Of a stretch of 38,162 nucleotides of DNA, positions 25,504 through 33,840 are shown piece by piece (the stretch's first letter is position 1; every line of letters starts with the position of its first letter). Source of the stretch: Bacteroidota bacterium (GTDB lineage: Bacteria > Bacteroidota > Bacteroidia > Flavobacteriales > Flavobacteriaceae); contig JAQCFO010000017.1 of the NCBI GenBank assembly GCA_027619415.1, forward strand, positions 1-38,162, in the 5' to 3' direction. Made by a program: the position numbers and the translations under genes. Below the pieces are notes generated by a model. It worked only from the letters and a program-made list of their open reading frames with translations, did not search any database and was not told the DNA's origin.

Positions 25504-26793
25504 ATGAAAAATTCAATATTGATTTTTAGCTTAACGTTATTTATAGCTTCATGCAACGTTAATGAATCCATTATTTCTGATTTAAAGTCTTTAGATTCTA
25601 TAGTAAGTAAATACGTTGATAACAAATCTCAAGCTCTTCTTCTTGTTAGGTTAGAGGGTGATAAGGGTGATGTCATTTATCAATATAGCGACAAAAATGA
25701 AAGTCTTGTTCCTGATCATGACATTAATGAAAATACTTGGTTTAGAATCTGGTCAATGAGTAAAATCGTTACTATTTCAATAACAATGGATTTAGTAGAA
25801 GATGGGTTTTTAAAACTAGACGATCCAGTTTCAAAATATATTCCTGAATTTAGTGATCTTAAAGTAGCAGTTGCAAATAATGGAAAACCTTTAACTGGTT
25901 ATGGTCAATTACTTGGAAATGATAAGTCAGAAAATGAAGATCCCTGTCCAATAAAACTTGTGGAACCTAAAAGTGAAATGACTGTGTTACAATTAATAAA
26001 TCATGAAGCAGGTTTTTATTATTCAACAACAGGAATTGAATGTTTAGACAATGGATTAAATTCTAAAAATTTAGCATATTCAAAAAATTCTAACGAACTA
26101 ATTCAAAAATTATCTGAACTTCCTTTAATTGATCATCCAGGAAACAAACATTTTTATGGTCTAAATACAACTGTTTTAGGTATTGTAAATGAACGAGCTT
26201 CTGGAGAAAGTTTAGATGATCTTGTGAAAAACAGAATCACTGATCCGATGAATATTAGAGGTTTGCAGTATAATAAGAATCATGACACGAATTTGTTACC
26301 TGTGTTTTCTGGTGCTGATTCTACCATAAGATTAGCTAATGATGGTGAACTAGACATAATGGGAAAATACGTTCCAAGTTATGGAATAGATAATGAATTG
26401 TTTATGGGAGGAGAAGGAATGATAGGTACAGCTGACGGATATACAGATTTTTTAAGAATGCTTTTAAATCATGGCGAATTAAACGGACATCGATTTCTGA
26501 ATGAGTCTTCAGTAAAAGAATTATATGCTCCTCATACACAATTGGATAATGATTATGGTTATAATGGATATAATTTATGGGTAACAAGTAAATTACTTAA
26601 AGAAAAAGGATTTGGTGATGAAGGCTTATGGACTGGGGGAGGATACGAGGGTACACATTTTTGGATTGATCCAAAACGTGATTTTGTAGGGATAATTATG
26701 ACCCAAATGTTTGAAGCACCAAAAGCTGCACATGGAAGAGATAACGAGATAAGAGGTGAAGTTTACAGGCAAATATTTAAAAATGAAAAATAA
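25504..26793 (+). CDS. Serine hydrolase of the beta-lactamase/esterase family, lipoprotein
   Basis: A 429-residue lipoprotein (FIASC, Cys17) of the class-C beta-lactamase-like serine hydrolases (Beta-lactamase superfamily, PF00144 type). The nucleophile motif S-x-x-K is Ser84-Met-Ser-Lys87 in RIWSMSKIV; the catalytic Tyr is in HFYGLNTTVLG (about 219-229); the third motif region is GGGYEGTHFWIDP near 378-390. The family includes esterases, D-aminopeptidases and transpeptidase-like enzymes; with no penicillin-binding context, an esterase acting on substituted sugars is plausible here, but that is inference. The gene lies between GH43 and GH13 in the operon (6 bases after GH43; its stop is 1 base before the next start), so it is co-expressed with starch genes. 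Confidence 0.9.
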   Translation: MKNSILIFSLTLFIASCNVNESIISDLKSLDSIVSKYVDNKSQALLLVRLEGDKGDVIYQYSDKNESLVPDHDINENTWFRIWSMSKIVTISITMDLVEDGFLKLDDPVSKYIPEFSDLKVAVANNGKPLTGYGQLLGNDKSENEDPCPIKLVEPKSEMTVLQLINHEAGFYYSTTGIECLDNGLNSKNLAYSKNSNELIQKLSELPLIDHPGNKHFYGLNTTVLGIVNERASGESLDDLVKNRITDPMNIRGLQYNKNHDTNLLPVFSGADSTIRLANDGELDIMGKYVPSYGIDNELFMGGEGMIGTADGYTDFLRMLLNHGELNGHRFLNESSVKELYAPHTQLDNDYGYNGYNLWVTSKLLKEKGFGDEGLWTGGGYEGTHFWIDPKRDFVGIIMTQMFEAPKAAHGRDNEIRGEVYRQIFKNEK

Positions 26794-26794
26794 T

Positions 26795-28681
26795 ATGAAA
26801 AATATAATTAGTATACTATTTATAGCTGTTTTTACAATTTCTTGTAATACAGAAAACAACATAACTAACAAAGATAATAACGTTGAATTATCTGAAATAA
26901 TTGAAAGAGTTGAGCCCCCTAATTGGTGGGTTGGAATGAAGACCAATGATTTACAGATATTAGTTTATGGTAAAACTATAAGTGATTTACAGCCAATAAT
27001 TAATAGTTCAAACATTACTTTAAAGTCTGTTGAAAAAGTTAAAAATGAAAATTATCTTTTTTTAAATATTTCGATTTCAAAAAATGCTAAACCTGAAAAT
27101 GTTGAAATTGATTTTTATAAAGATGATAGATTAGTTGATAGATACGATTTTTCTTTGTTAGATAGAGATGATGATGCTTCTAGCGTTGAAGGGTTTTCTA
27201 GCTCTGATGTGATGTACTTGATAACACCAGACAGATTTTCAAATGGCAATCCGTCCAACGATGATATTAAAGAAATGTATGAACGCCCAAATAGAGATAA
27301 TGATAGAGGACTTCATGGAGGAGATATTCAAGGAATAATTAATCACTTAGATTATATTAAGAATTTGGGTTTTACCACAGTTTGGCTAAATCCTGTTTTA
27401 GAAAATAATATGAAAAGATCATCGTATCATGGATATTCTACAACAGATTACTATAAAGTTGATCCAAGGTTTGGAACCAATAAATTGTTTAAAGAATTAA
27501 GTGAAAAGGCGAAAAAAAAAGACATCAAGATAGTTATGGATATGATACCAAATCATTGTGGTTCTGAGCATTGGTTTTTTAAAGATCCTCCAATGGATAA
27601 TTGGTTTAATAATCAAGCTGGATTTAAAGTTACTAGCCATAGACGTGAGACAATTCAAGACATTCATGCATCTGAAATTGATAAAATTGAACATGCAGAT
27701 GGATGGTTTGTTGAAACAATGCCTGATTTAAATCAAAAAAATATAAAAATGTCTACTTATTTAATTCAAAACACATTGTGGTGGATTGAATATGCTGGCC
27801 TTTCAGGAATTAGAGTAGACACCTATCCTTATTCAGATAAAGATTTTATGACAGATTGGACTTATTCAGTAATGAATGAATATTCTAATTTTAATATTGT
27901 AGGAGAAGAGTGGTCTGATAATCCTGCTGTTATTTCGTATTGGCAGAAAGACAAAATTAATCATGATGGTTATGTTTCTTATCTACCTACGTTAATGGAT
28001 TTTCCACTTCAAATATCTTTTGCTGAAGCATTGTTAGATGATTTTAATTGGGGAAAAGGTTTTGTTAAACCCTATAGAACATTAGCTAGTGATTTCTTAT
28101 ATCCAAATCCTAATAATTTATTGATTTTTCCAGACAATCATGATATGACTCGGTTTTATACTCAAGTAAATAATGATATTGATTTATTTAAAATGGGAAT
28201 AGTATACTATAGCACTATGAGAGGAATTCCACAGTTTTACTATGGAACAGAAATTTTAATGAATAGTGACGATAATCCTGGAGACCATGGGTTGATAAGA
28301 ACAGATTTTCCTGGAGGATGGCCTGGCGATAAAATAAATGCCTTTAACGGAAACGGGTTATCTAATATAGAACTTGAAACTCAAATGTTTTTCAAACAAG
28401 TGTTGAATTGGAGAAAAAACAATGAAGTTATTCATAAAGGAAAGCTAATTCAATTTGCTCCAAAAGATGGAATTTATTCTTTTTTTAGAATTCTTGACGA
28501 AAAGATGGTATGGGTAGTGTTCAATAGAAATGATTCATCTAAAACTTTAACCACATCAAGATTTGATGAATTAATTAAAAACCATGAATTTGCAGATGAT
28601 ATATTAAATAAAAAAAGAATTTCAATTTCAGATAATATTCTTATTAATGCAAAATCAGCATTGATTTTAGAAATAAAATAG
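26795..28681 (+). CDS. GH13 neopullulanase/cyclomaltodextrinase-like lipoprotein (SusA-like)
   Basis: A 628-residue GH13 enzyme. I chose ATG 26795, which gives a clean lipoprotein signal (AVFTISC, Cys17) and starts one base after the preceding stop; an in-frame ATG at 26783 would add four residues. Next come an N-terminal beta-sandwich (about 38-125, beginning PPNWWVGMKTNDLQILVYG, typical of the cyclomaltodextrinase N-domain), the GH13 barrel and a C-terminal beta domain. Catalytic residues: Asp342 in GIRVDTYPY, Glu371 in IVGEEWSD, and the Asp of FPDNHDMTRF; region I is MDMIPNH (248-254). SusA-type enzymes cut maltodextrins, cyclodextrins or pullulan in the periplasm. The lipid anchor and operon position fit processing of sugars imported by SusCD. 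Specificity is inferred from domain layout. Confidence 0.94.
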   Translation: MKNIISILFIAVFTISCNTENNITNKDNNVELSEIIERVEPPNWWVGMKTNDLQILVYGKTISDLQPIINSSNITLKSVEKVKNENYLFLNISISKNAKPENVEIDFYKDDRLVDRYDFSLLDRDDDASSVEGFSSSDVMYLITPDRFSNGNPSNDDIKEMYERPNRDNDRGLHGGDIQGIINHLDYIKNLGFTTVWLNPVLENNMKRSSYHGYSTTDYYKVDPRFGTNKLFKELSEKAKKKDIKIVMDMIPNHCGSEHWFFKDPPMDNWFNNQAGFKVTSHRRETIQDIHASEIDKIEHADGWFVETMPDLNQKNIKMSTYLIQNTLWWIEYAGLSGIRVDTYPYSDKDFMTDWTYSVMNEYSNFNIVGEEWSDNPAVISYWQKDKINHDGYVSYLPTLMDFPLQISFAEALLDDFNWGKGFVKPYRTLASDFLYPNPNNLLIFPDNHDMTRFYTQVNNDIDLFKMGIVYYSTMRGIPQFYYGTEILMNSDDNPGDHGLIRTDFPGGWPGDKINAFNGNGLSNIELETQMFFKQVLNWRKNNEVIHKGKLIQFAPKDGIYSFFRILDEKMVWVVFNRNDSSKTLTTSRFDELIKNHEFADDILNKKRISISDNILINAKSALILEIK

Positions 28682-28727
28682 GATGTATAAAAACCTTTAT
28701 TTATAATGATCTACTGTATTTTTTAAA

Positions 28728-31700
28728 ATGAAAAAAATTGTTCTATTATATTTTTTGTTAATATTTAACAGTATAATCGCTCAAGTTCAAGATAATGTAA
28801 CATGGTCTGTAGTTCCAAACCCATTTAACGATTCCGAAAAAATTGTAATTACTATTTCTGGTGTTGATACTTCAAAATGGTCAACTGAAGATGTGTATTT
28901 ATGGACATGGTTTTTTGATTCAAATGATAAACAAGTAAGTTCACAAATTAATTGGAATGGTGAATGGAGTAATTCGAAAGATTCTATGAAGATGACCAAA
29001 AATTCTGATGACACATTTTCATTTGAATTTATTCCGACAGAATTGTTTCAATACAAAGGAATTGGAAAAATTGGTGTTTTAGCCAAAGCAAAAGATGGTT
29101 CTGGTGATAAGAAAACTCCTGATTATTTTTTCGAGGTTGGAAGATTTGATGTAACAGTCAATAGTCCAAAGATAAATCCTGTAATATTAGAAAGAGAGGG
29201 TTCAATTACTATTTCTACATCTTCATCAAATGAAATAAATTATTACTTGATAAAAAATGATGAAATTATATTTGAATCATTATCCAATAAAGACTTTAGT
29301 AAAGTTATTCTAGGTCCAGACTCACAATCTGATGGCCTTAAAATAAGTGAATCAACAACATTAAGGTTGTTATGTGAGGATATAAATGATTCTACTAGTT
29401 TTATAAATCTAAATTTTAAAATCATTGTTGAACCAAAGATTATTAATCAAGAACCTCCATTTAGTCTTGATGACGGAATTAATCATGTTGACGGAGATTT
29501 TTCAAAATTATTTCTTCAATTAAACGCACCAAAGAAAGATTTTATTTACGTTCTTGGAAACTTTAACAACTATGTAAGAGATACTAATTCTTTAATGAAA
29601 TTTAATCCAAGCAACAACAAGTTTTGGATTGAGATAAATAATTTAAAAGAAAACGAGAATTATTGGTATCAATATGAAGTTTTCGCTAAATCACCAGTCT
29701 CAGATTCACCAACTGTAATCAAAGTTGCTGATCCATTTTCTAATGTAATATTATCCTCTTATGATGATAGTGAAATTCCTGAAAATTCTTATCCAAATCT
29801 TCCAATATTTCCAAACAATCAAAAAGGCGAATTTACATTTGTTAATCAGTCAAAAACTTACAATTGGAATGTAATAGATTTTAAAAAACCAAATAAGGAA
29901 GATTTAATAATTTACGAGATATTGATTAGAGATTTTGATAAAGAAAGAACTTTTCAAAATTTAATAGATAGAATAGATTATTTTATAAATTTAAACATAA
30001 ACGCTATTGAATTAATGCCTGTTATGGAATTTGAGGGCAACGAAAGCTGGGGCTATAACAGCTCTTACCATCTATCTTTGGACAAGTTTTATGGAACACA
30101 GAATAAGTTAAAAGAGTTTATAGATTTGTGTCATGAAAATGGAATTGCAGTTATTCTTGATTTAGCTTTAAATCATGTTTTTGGAAGAAGTCCACTAGTA
30201 AAAATGTGGATGGATGATCCAGATAAAGATTCATGGGGACAGCCATCTTCTGAAAACCCATACTTAAATCAATCTGCTAAACATACTTATTCTGTTGGGT
30301 ATGATTTAAATCATCAAAGTGAACTCACTCAATATTATACAAAAAGAGTTGTTAGTTACTGGATTGATGAATATAAAATTGATGGATTTAGATGGGATTT
30401 AACAAAAGGATTTACTCAGAATTGTAATGAAAATGATTACGATTGTACAAATGCATTTCAACAAGATAGGGTTGATTTATTAAAATCTTATGCTGATTAT
30501 TCTTGGTCGATAGATCCAAATCATTACGTGATTTTTGAACATTTAGGTACTGACCAAGAGGAGAAAGAGTGGGCGAATTATAGAGTTGATGAAGGGAAAG
30601 GGATTATGATATGGGGTAAAATGACTTCAATGTTTAACCAATTATCAATGGGTTTCTCAAGTAATTCAGATATTTCTAGATCTGATCACAAATCTAGAGG
30701 TTTCAAAAATAAAAGACTTATAACGTATGCAGAAAGCCATGATGAAGAGCGTTTAATGTACAGAAATTTAAATTTTGGAAATTCCTCTAATTCAAATCAT
30801 AATGTCAAAAATTTAGAAATTTCACTAGAAAGAATGAAAGCATTAGGCTCATCATTATTGCTTATTCCTGGACCTAAAATGATTTGGCATTTTTCCGAAA
30901 TGGGTATGGAAAATTCAATTTTCTCATGTTCTGATGGTTCATTTGGTGGTGAAGACTGCAAGCTTTCAATAAAGCTTCAGCCTCAATGGAATGAAGATTG
31001 GGATTTTTTGAATAAAAGAAAAGAGGTTTATAATTATTGGAAAAAATTAATAGAATTAAAAATAGATGAGCCAGTTTTTGAAGGTGATTATAAACTTGGA
31101 GTATTGAATCAAAATAAACTTATTCCAATTATTGAAGTTTGGAATGACAATTTATATGGTAATTCTTTAAAGTATGTTTATGTAATATCAAATTTTGATG
31201 TTACTAAAAAATCTTTAATTCTTAATTTACCAATTTATGGAGAATGGGAAGATTTAATAAATCATGAAACTATAGACTTTTACAAAGACATGGTCATTGA
31301 TTTAAATCCTGGCACCTCACTAGTTATAGGTAACTTTAAGGATTGTGGATTATCTGATTTTGATATGGATGGAATTGGTGATGTTTGTGATCCTGACATT
31401 GATGAAGATGGTGTTTTAAACGAAATGGATGAGTGTCCTAATACCCCTTTGGGTTCTAAAGTAAACACTAATGGATGTATTGTGTTTGAATTACCATTTA
31501 ACAACAACAAGGTTTCGGTTACTAGCGCTACTTGTATTGGTACCAATAATGGATCGATAGGACTTAGTATAGAGGATAATGCTTTTGATTACAGTATTAC
31601 TGTAACGGGCAAAGATGATCCTATAGTAATATCAGGAGATGATAAAACAGCTTCTGTCACAGGACTTGCTGCAGGCACTTATAATATTTGCTTTAAAGTA

Positions 31701-32213
31701 GACGGTCAAGAATTTTACCAGCAGTGCTTTGAAGTTGTTATAGGAGAGCCTAAAGCCCTTAGCGCCTTTTTAGATGTAGATAATGATAAAAGAACCACTA
31801 GTATTCAGTTATCCGGTTCTACTAGTTATAACATACATGTTAATGGAGAAAGGTTTGAAGTGAAGGGTGATAATTTCACCACCAATCTTTCAACAGGATT
31901 GAACATCATAAGTATTAGTACTGATTTAGATTGTCAAGGTGTTATAGAAAGAGAGGTTTTCATTTCGGAAGATATTTATTACTATCCTAATCCAACAGAT
32001 CAGGATGTGAAGGTTCATGTATCGGGTGAGGACACACAAGTAATGGTGAGTGTGTTTAGTGAAAAAGGAAGTTTAATCTATAGAAAAGAGCAGAATATAC
32101 AGGACTTCTCTAGAAAAACAAACATTGATCTATCTAGACAAACTAAAGGAATCTATATTGTGTTAATGGAAGGAAAAACCGTTAGAAAAACATTTAAAAT
32201 AGTAAAACGATGA
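28728..32213 (+). CDS. Large multidomain GH13 enzyme exported by the type IX secretion system
   Basis: A 1161-residue secreted enzyme. Order of parts: signal peptide (1-19), two beta domains of starch-binding or Ig type (about 22-138 and 140-236), a CBM48-like E-set (about 245-345, with KDFIYVLGNFNNY), the GH13 barrel (about 392-770; region I DLALNH at 478-483, nucleophile Asp557 in GFRWDLTKG, acid Glu604 in VIFEHLG, Asp672 in ESHDE), a beta domain (to about 870), a thrombospondin-type-3 calcium-binding stretch (about 878-908, DMDGIGDVCDPDIDEDGV), two small beta modules (about 925-1080) and a type A T9SS sorting domain (about 1083-1161, YYPNPT ... KGIYIVLMEGK ... FKIVKR). It should attack starch at the surface or outside the cell. 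From about 31500 the base composition becomes more GC-rich than in the catalytic part. The stop overlaps the next start by 4 bases. Confidence 0.94.
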   Translation: MKKIVLLYFLLIFNSIIAQVQDNVTWSVVPNPFNDSEKIVITISGVDTSKWSTEDVYLWTWFFDSNDKQVSSQINWNGEWSNSKDSMKMTKNSDDTFSFEFIPTELFQYKGIGKIGVLAKAKDGSGDKKTPDYFFEVGRFDVTVNSPKINPVILEREGSITISTSSSNEINYYLIKNDEIIFESLSNKDFSKVILGPDSQSDGLKISESTTLRLLCEDINDSTSFINLNFKIIVEPKIINQEPPFSLDDGINHVDGDFSKLFLQLNAPKKDFIYVLGNFNNYVRDTNSLMKFNPSNNKFWIEINNLKENENYWYQYEVFAKSPVSDSPTVIKVADPFSNVILSSYDDSEIPENSYPNLPIFPNNQKGEFTFVNQSKTYNWNVIDFKKPNKEDLIIYEILIRDFDKERTFQNLIDRIDYFINLNINAIELMPVMEFEGNESWGYNSSYHLSLDKFYGTQNKLKEFIDLCHENGIAVILDLALNHVFGRSPLVKMWMDDPDKDSWGQPSSENPYLNQSAKHTYSVGYDLNHQSELTQYYTKRVVSYWIDEYKIDGFRWDLTKGFTQNCNENDYDCTNAFQQDRVDLLKSYADYSWSIDPNHYVIFEHLGTDQEEKEWANYRVDEGKGIMIWGKMTSMFNQLSMGFSSNSDISRSDHKSRGFKNKRLITYAESHDEERLMYRNLNFGNSSNSNHNVKNLEISLERMKALGSSLLLIPGPKMIWHFSEMGMENSIFSCSDGSFGGEDCKLSIKLQPQWNEDWDFLNKRKEVYNYWKKLIELKIDEPVFEGDYKLGVLNQNKLIPIIEVWNDNLYGNSLKYVYVISNFDVTKKSLILNLPIYGEWEDLINHETIDFYKDMVIDLNPGTSLVIGNFKDCGLSDFDMDGIGDVCDPDIDEDGVLNEMDECPNTPLGSKVNTNGCIVFELPFNNNKVSVTSATCIGTNNGSIGLSIEDNAFDYSITVTGKDDPIVISGDDKTASVTGLAAGTYNICFKVDGQEFYQQCFEVVIGEPKALSAFLDVDNDKRTTSIQLSGSTSYNIHVNGERFEVKGDNFTTNLSTGLNIISISTDLDCQGVIEREVFISEDIYYYPNPTDQDVKVHVSGEDTQVMVSVFSEKGSLIYRKEQNIQDFSRKTNIDLSRQTKGIYIVLMEGKTVRKTFKIVKR

Positions 32214-32944
32214 GAAACGAGATATTAAAATACTTTAGTTTTCTATTCACAATCCTCTTATTAAGCTGCGGTGGTGGTGGAGATGATGGCGGTGGTACAG
32301 TAAATCCTCCTCCTGTAATCAATCCACCAGGAAAATCGACTTTATCGGCTCCTGCAAATAACAAGACTTGTGAGACTGGAACGAGTATTTCTGACACCCA
32401 AAGTGAGGTAACCTTTACTTGGGGCGCTTCAGCAGATACCAATACCTATGACCTTAGAATTACTAATTTAAACACAAGTGTGGCTATAAATAAAACGGCA
32501 CTGGCTACAACGACTACTAAATCAACTTTAGATAAGGGCGTTCCGTATTCATGGTACATCACTTCAAAAAGTACAGCTAGTACCACCACAACTAATAGTG
32601 ATACGTGGAAGTTTTATTTAGCAGGAACAGGTATTGTTAATTACGCTCCTTTTCCAGCAGATCTTAAAATTCCAGCTTCAGGATCTACAGTCACAAGAGA
32701 TGATGATGGTAAGGTAACGTTCACTTGGGATGGTAGTGATCCAGACACGGGTGACACACTTAAGTACACTTTGTATGTAGACACTACAGACGGGAAACAA
32801 ACACCATCCACAGTACTAACAAACTTAACAGTCAAAACGGCTAGTGTAGCTCTAGAGCCTGCAACCACTTATTACTGGAGAGTGAAGACATCAGATGGAA
32901 CAAACTCGAGTTATTCTATTGTATATTCTTTTAAAACACAGTAA
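32210..32944 (+). CDS. Fibronectin-III-like two-domain lipoprotein linked to the T9SS enzyme
   Basis: A 244-residue lipoprotein (LLLSC, Cys20), followed by a Gly/Asp/Pro-rich linker (21-42) and two Ig/fibronectin-III-like domains (about 43-138 and 145-244). Each has the VTFTWG or VTFTWDG strand and a YSWYI or YYWRVKT strand. Its function is not known. It is coupled by an ATGA overlap to the T9SS-exported GH13 gene, so it may help retain or display that enzyme at the surface; this is inference. Composition is markedly more GC-rich (26 of 60 bases at 32341-32400 by hand count, against 14 of 60 at 31081-31140 inside the catalytic-part gene). The last 23 codons and 27 bases beyond the stop are repeated at 10654-10753. 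Confidence 0.85.
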   Translation: MRNEILKYFSFLFTILLLSCGGGGDDGGGTVNPPPVINPPGKSTLSAPANNKTCETGTSISDTQSEVTFTWGASADTNTYDLRITNLNTSVAINKTALATTTTKSTLDKGVPYSWYITSKSTASTTTTNSDTWKFYLAGTGIVNYAPFPADLKIPASGSTVTRDDDGKVTFTWDGSDPDTGDTLKYTLYVDTTDGKQTPSTVLTNLTVKTASVALEPATTYYWRVKTSDGTNSSYSIVYSFKTQ

Positions 32945-32971
32945 GGTTTATTATTACATATACTTATACAA
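32872..32971 (+). repeat. Right copy of the 100-base direct repeat
   Basis: Covers codons 222-244 and the stop of the fibronectin-like lipoprotein gene plus 27 bases downstream. It matches 10654-10753 at 92 of 100 positions without gaps, in the same orientation. Three of the eight differences are in the noncoding 27 bases; the other five are synonymous. Confidence 0.93.
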
Positions 32972-33042
32972 GCAGGGATGCATGCTACAATAAATATTAA
33001 TTTTCTCATTCAAATGGAAAATAAGAAGCAATACCCCTAATC

Positions 33043-33480
33043 TTATCCTATTTTCTTTTTCTTTCTCTCTTTGATGTTTTCTCTTCGTTCTTTAAGCTGC
33101 AATTTACGGTTTTTCATCTTTTTTCTACGCTCTTTTATTAATTGTTTTTGTTCGTCCGTAACGGTAGCGAGGAACGCATCTTTTAAGGATTTAATTTCAT
33201 TGCGATTCGCTTTCATCATTTCTTTTTGCGCATTAGTAAAACTTGCAATCAGTGCTTCTCTGCGTTCCCTTTTGCTAAGTTCTTTGTTTTTCATAATGTC
33301 AAGTTGCTCATCAATAAGTGAGCTTTTAAATTCTTCGCGATTCTCTTTAACTGAAGTTTTTTGTGCTTTCAGCATTTCGATCTGCTCTTGGGTATAGATT
33401 TTCTCTTTCCCTTTTGGGTTATCTTGCGCAACAGAATTGAAAGAAATGATTAATGTTAATAGAATTAGTAATTTTTTCAT
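33043..33480 (-). CDS. Spy/CpxP-like (LTxxQ-type) periplasmic protein
   Basis: A 145-residue exported protein (signal peptide to about AQ, residue 19) with a mature part that is almost entirely helical and highly charged, ending in a very basic tail (RRKKMKNRKLQLKERREN and KERKKKK). Repeated xx(D/E)EQ/xxAQK units such as YTQEQIEML, LIDEQLDIM, TNAQKEMM and TDEQKQLI resemble the LTxxQ repeats of Spy/CpxP envelope chaperones and metal-resistance proteins, so a role in envelope protein quality control or metal stress is plausible. It is the third gene of the sigma factor operon (45 bases after the membrane protein), which supports a stress-response role. Sequence similarity is by pattern only. 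Confidence 0.75.
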   Translation of the reverse strand: MKKLLILLTLIISFNSVAQDNPKGKEKIYTQEQIEMLKAQKTSVKENREEFKSSLIDEQLDIMKNKELSKRERREALIASFTNAQKEMMKANRNEIKSLKDAFLATVTDEQKQLIKERRKKMKNRKLQLKERRENIKERKKKKIG

Positions 33481-33525
33481 ATTTGATGTTTTTTATTTAG
33501 ACCTGCTCTTTTGTAAAAAGTTTTA

Positions 33526-33840
33526 TTAGAACTCGGAAAAAACAAATTTTTCATCGAACCAATCATCAAAAGCTTCGTCACTGATTTCCAATGACTCAAT
33601 GGTTAGTTCTTCAAATCTATTTATCTCATAATTGGCGACTTGTTGCTTTTGAACCAACAAGAATGCAAATGCCATAATTCCCAAAACAGTGATCGTAAGT
33701 ATTGCCTTGAAACCAAAAAAGCCAGGCGCTTTACTTTCTTCTTCATTTAGAAAGTTTAGCATTTCTTTTTTTGAGGACTCAAAATATCCTTCGGGCACTT
33801 CGTAGCCCAATTGTTCTTTATGTAAACGTTTCTGATTCAT
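33526..33840 (-). CDS. Small single-pass membrane protein, probable anti-sigma factor
   Basis: A 104-residue protein: N-terminal cytoplasmic part (1-43, with YEVPEGYFESSKKEML), one membrane helix (about 44-63), then an acidic periplasmic tail ending in DDWFDEKFVFSEF. I chose ATG 33840 because it overlaps the sigma factor stop in an ATGA arrangement, implying coupled translation; an in-frame upstream start at 33915 would lie inside the sigma gene and add a poorly folded, Cys/Asn-rich stretch. A membrane protein encoded in this position is often the anti-sigma factor holding the ECF sigma factor, and the topology fits, but it has no recognisable zinc-binding or FecR-type domain, so the role is inferred from context. 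Confidence 0.75.
   Translation of the reverse strand: MNQKRLHKEQLGYEVPEGYFESSKKEMLNFLNEEESKAPGFFGFKAILTITVLGIMAFAFLLVQKQQVANYEINRFEELTIESLEISDEAFDDWFDEKFVFSEF

Noticed and set aside
26756-26794. GTG start for the neopullulanase-like gene, inside the serine hydrolase gene
   Set aside because: It would put 13 extra residues before the lipoprotein signal. ATG 26795, one base after the previous stop, fits a normal signal length.
32194-32442. Minus-strand open frame antisense to the fibronectin-like lipoprotein gene
   Set aside because: It mirrors the Gly/Pro-rich linker of the real gene (giving Pro/Ser repeats) and has no independent support.
33071-33397. Plus-strand 108-codon frame opposite the Spy-like gene
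   Set aside because: Rich in Ser, Phe and Cys, as expected of the complement of a Lys/Glu-rich helical gene; a shadow.
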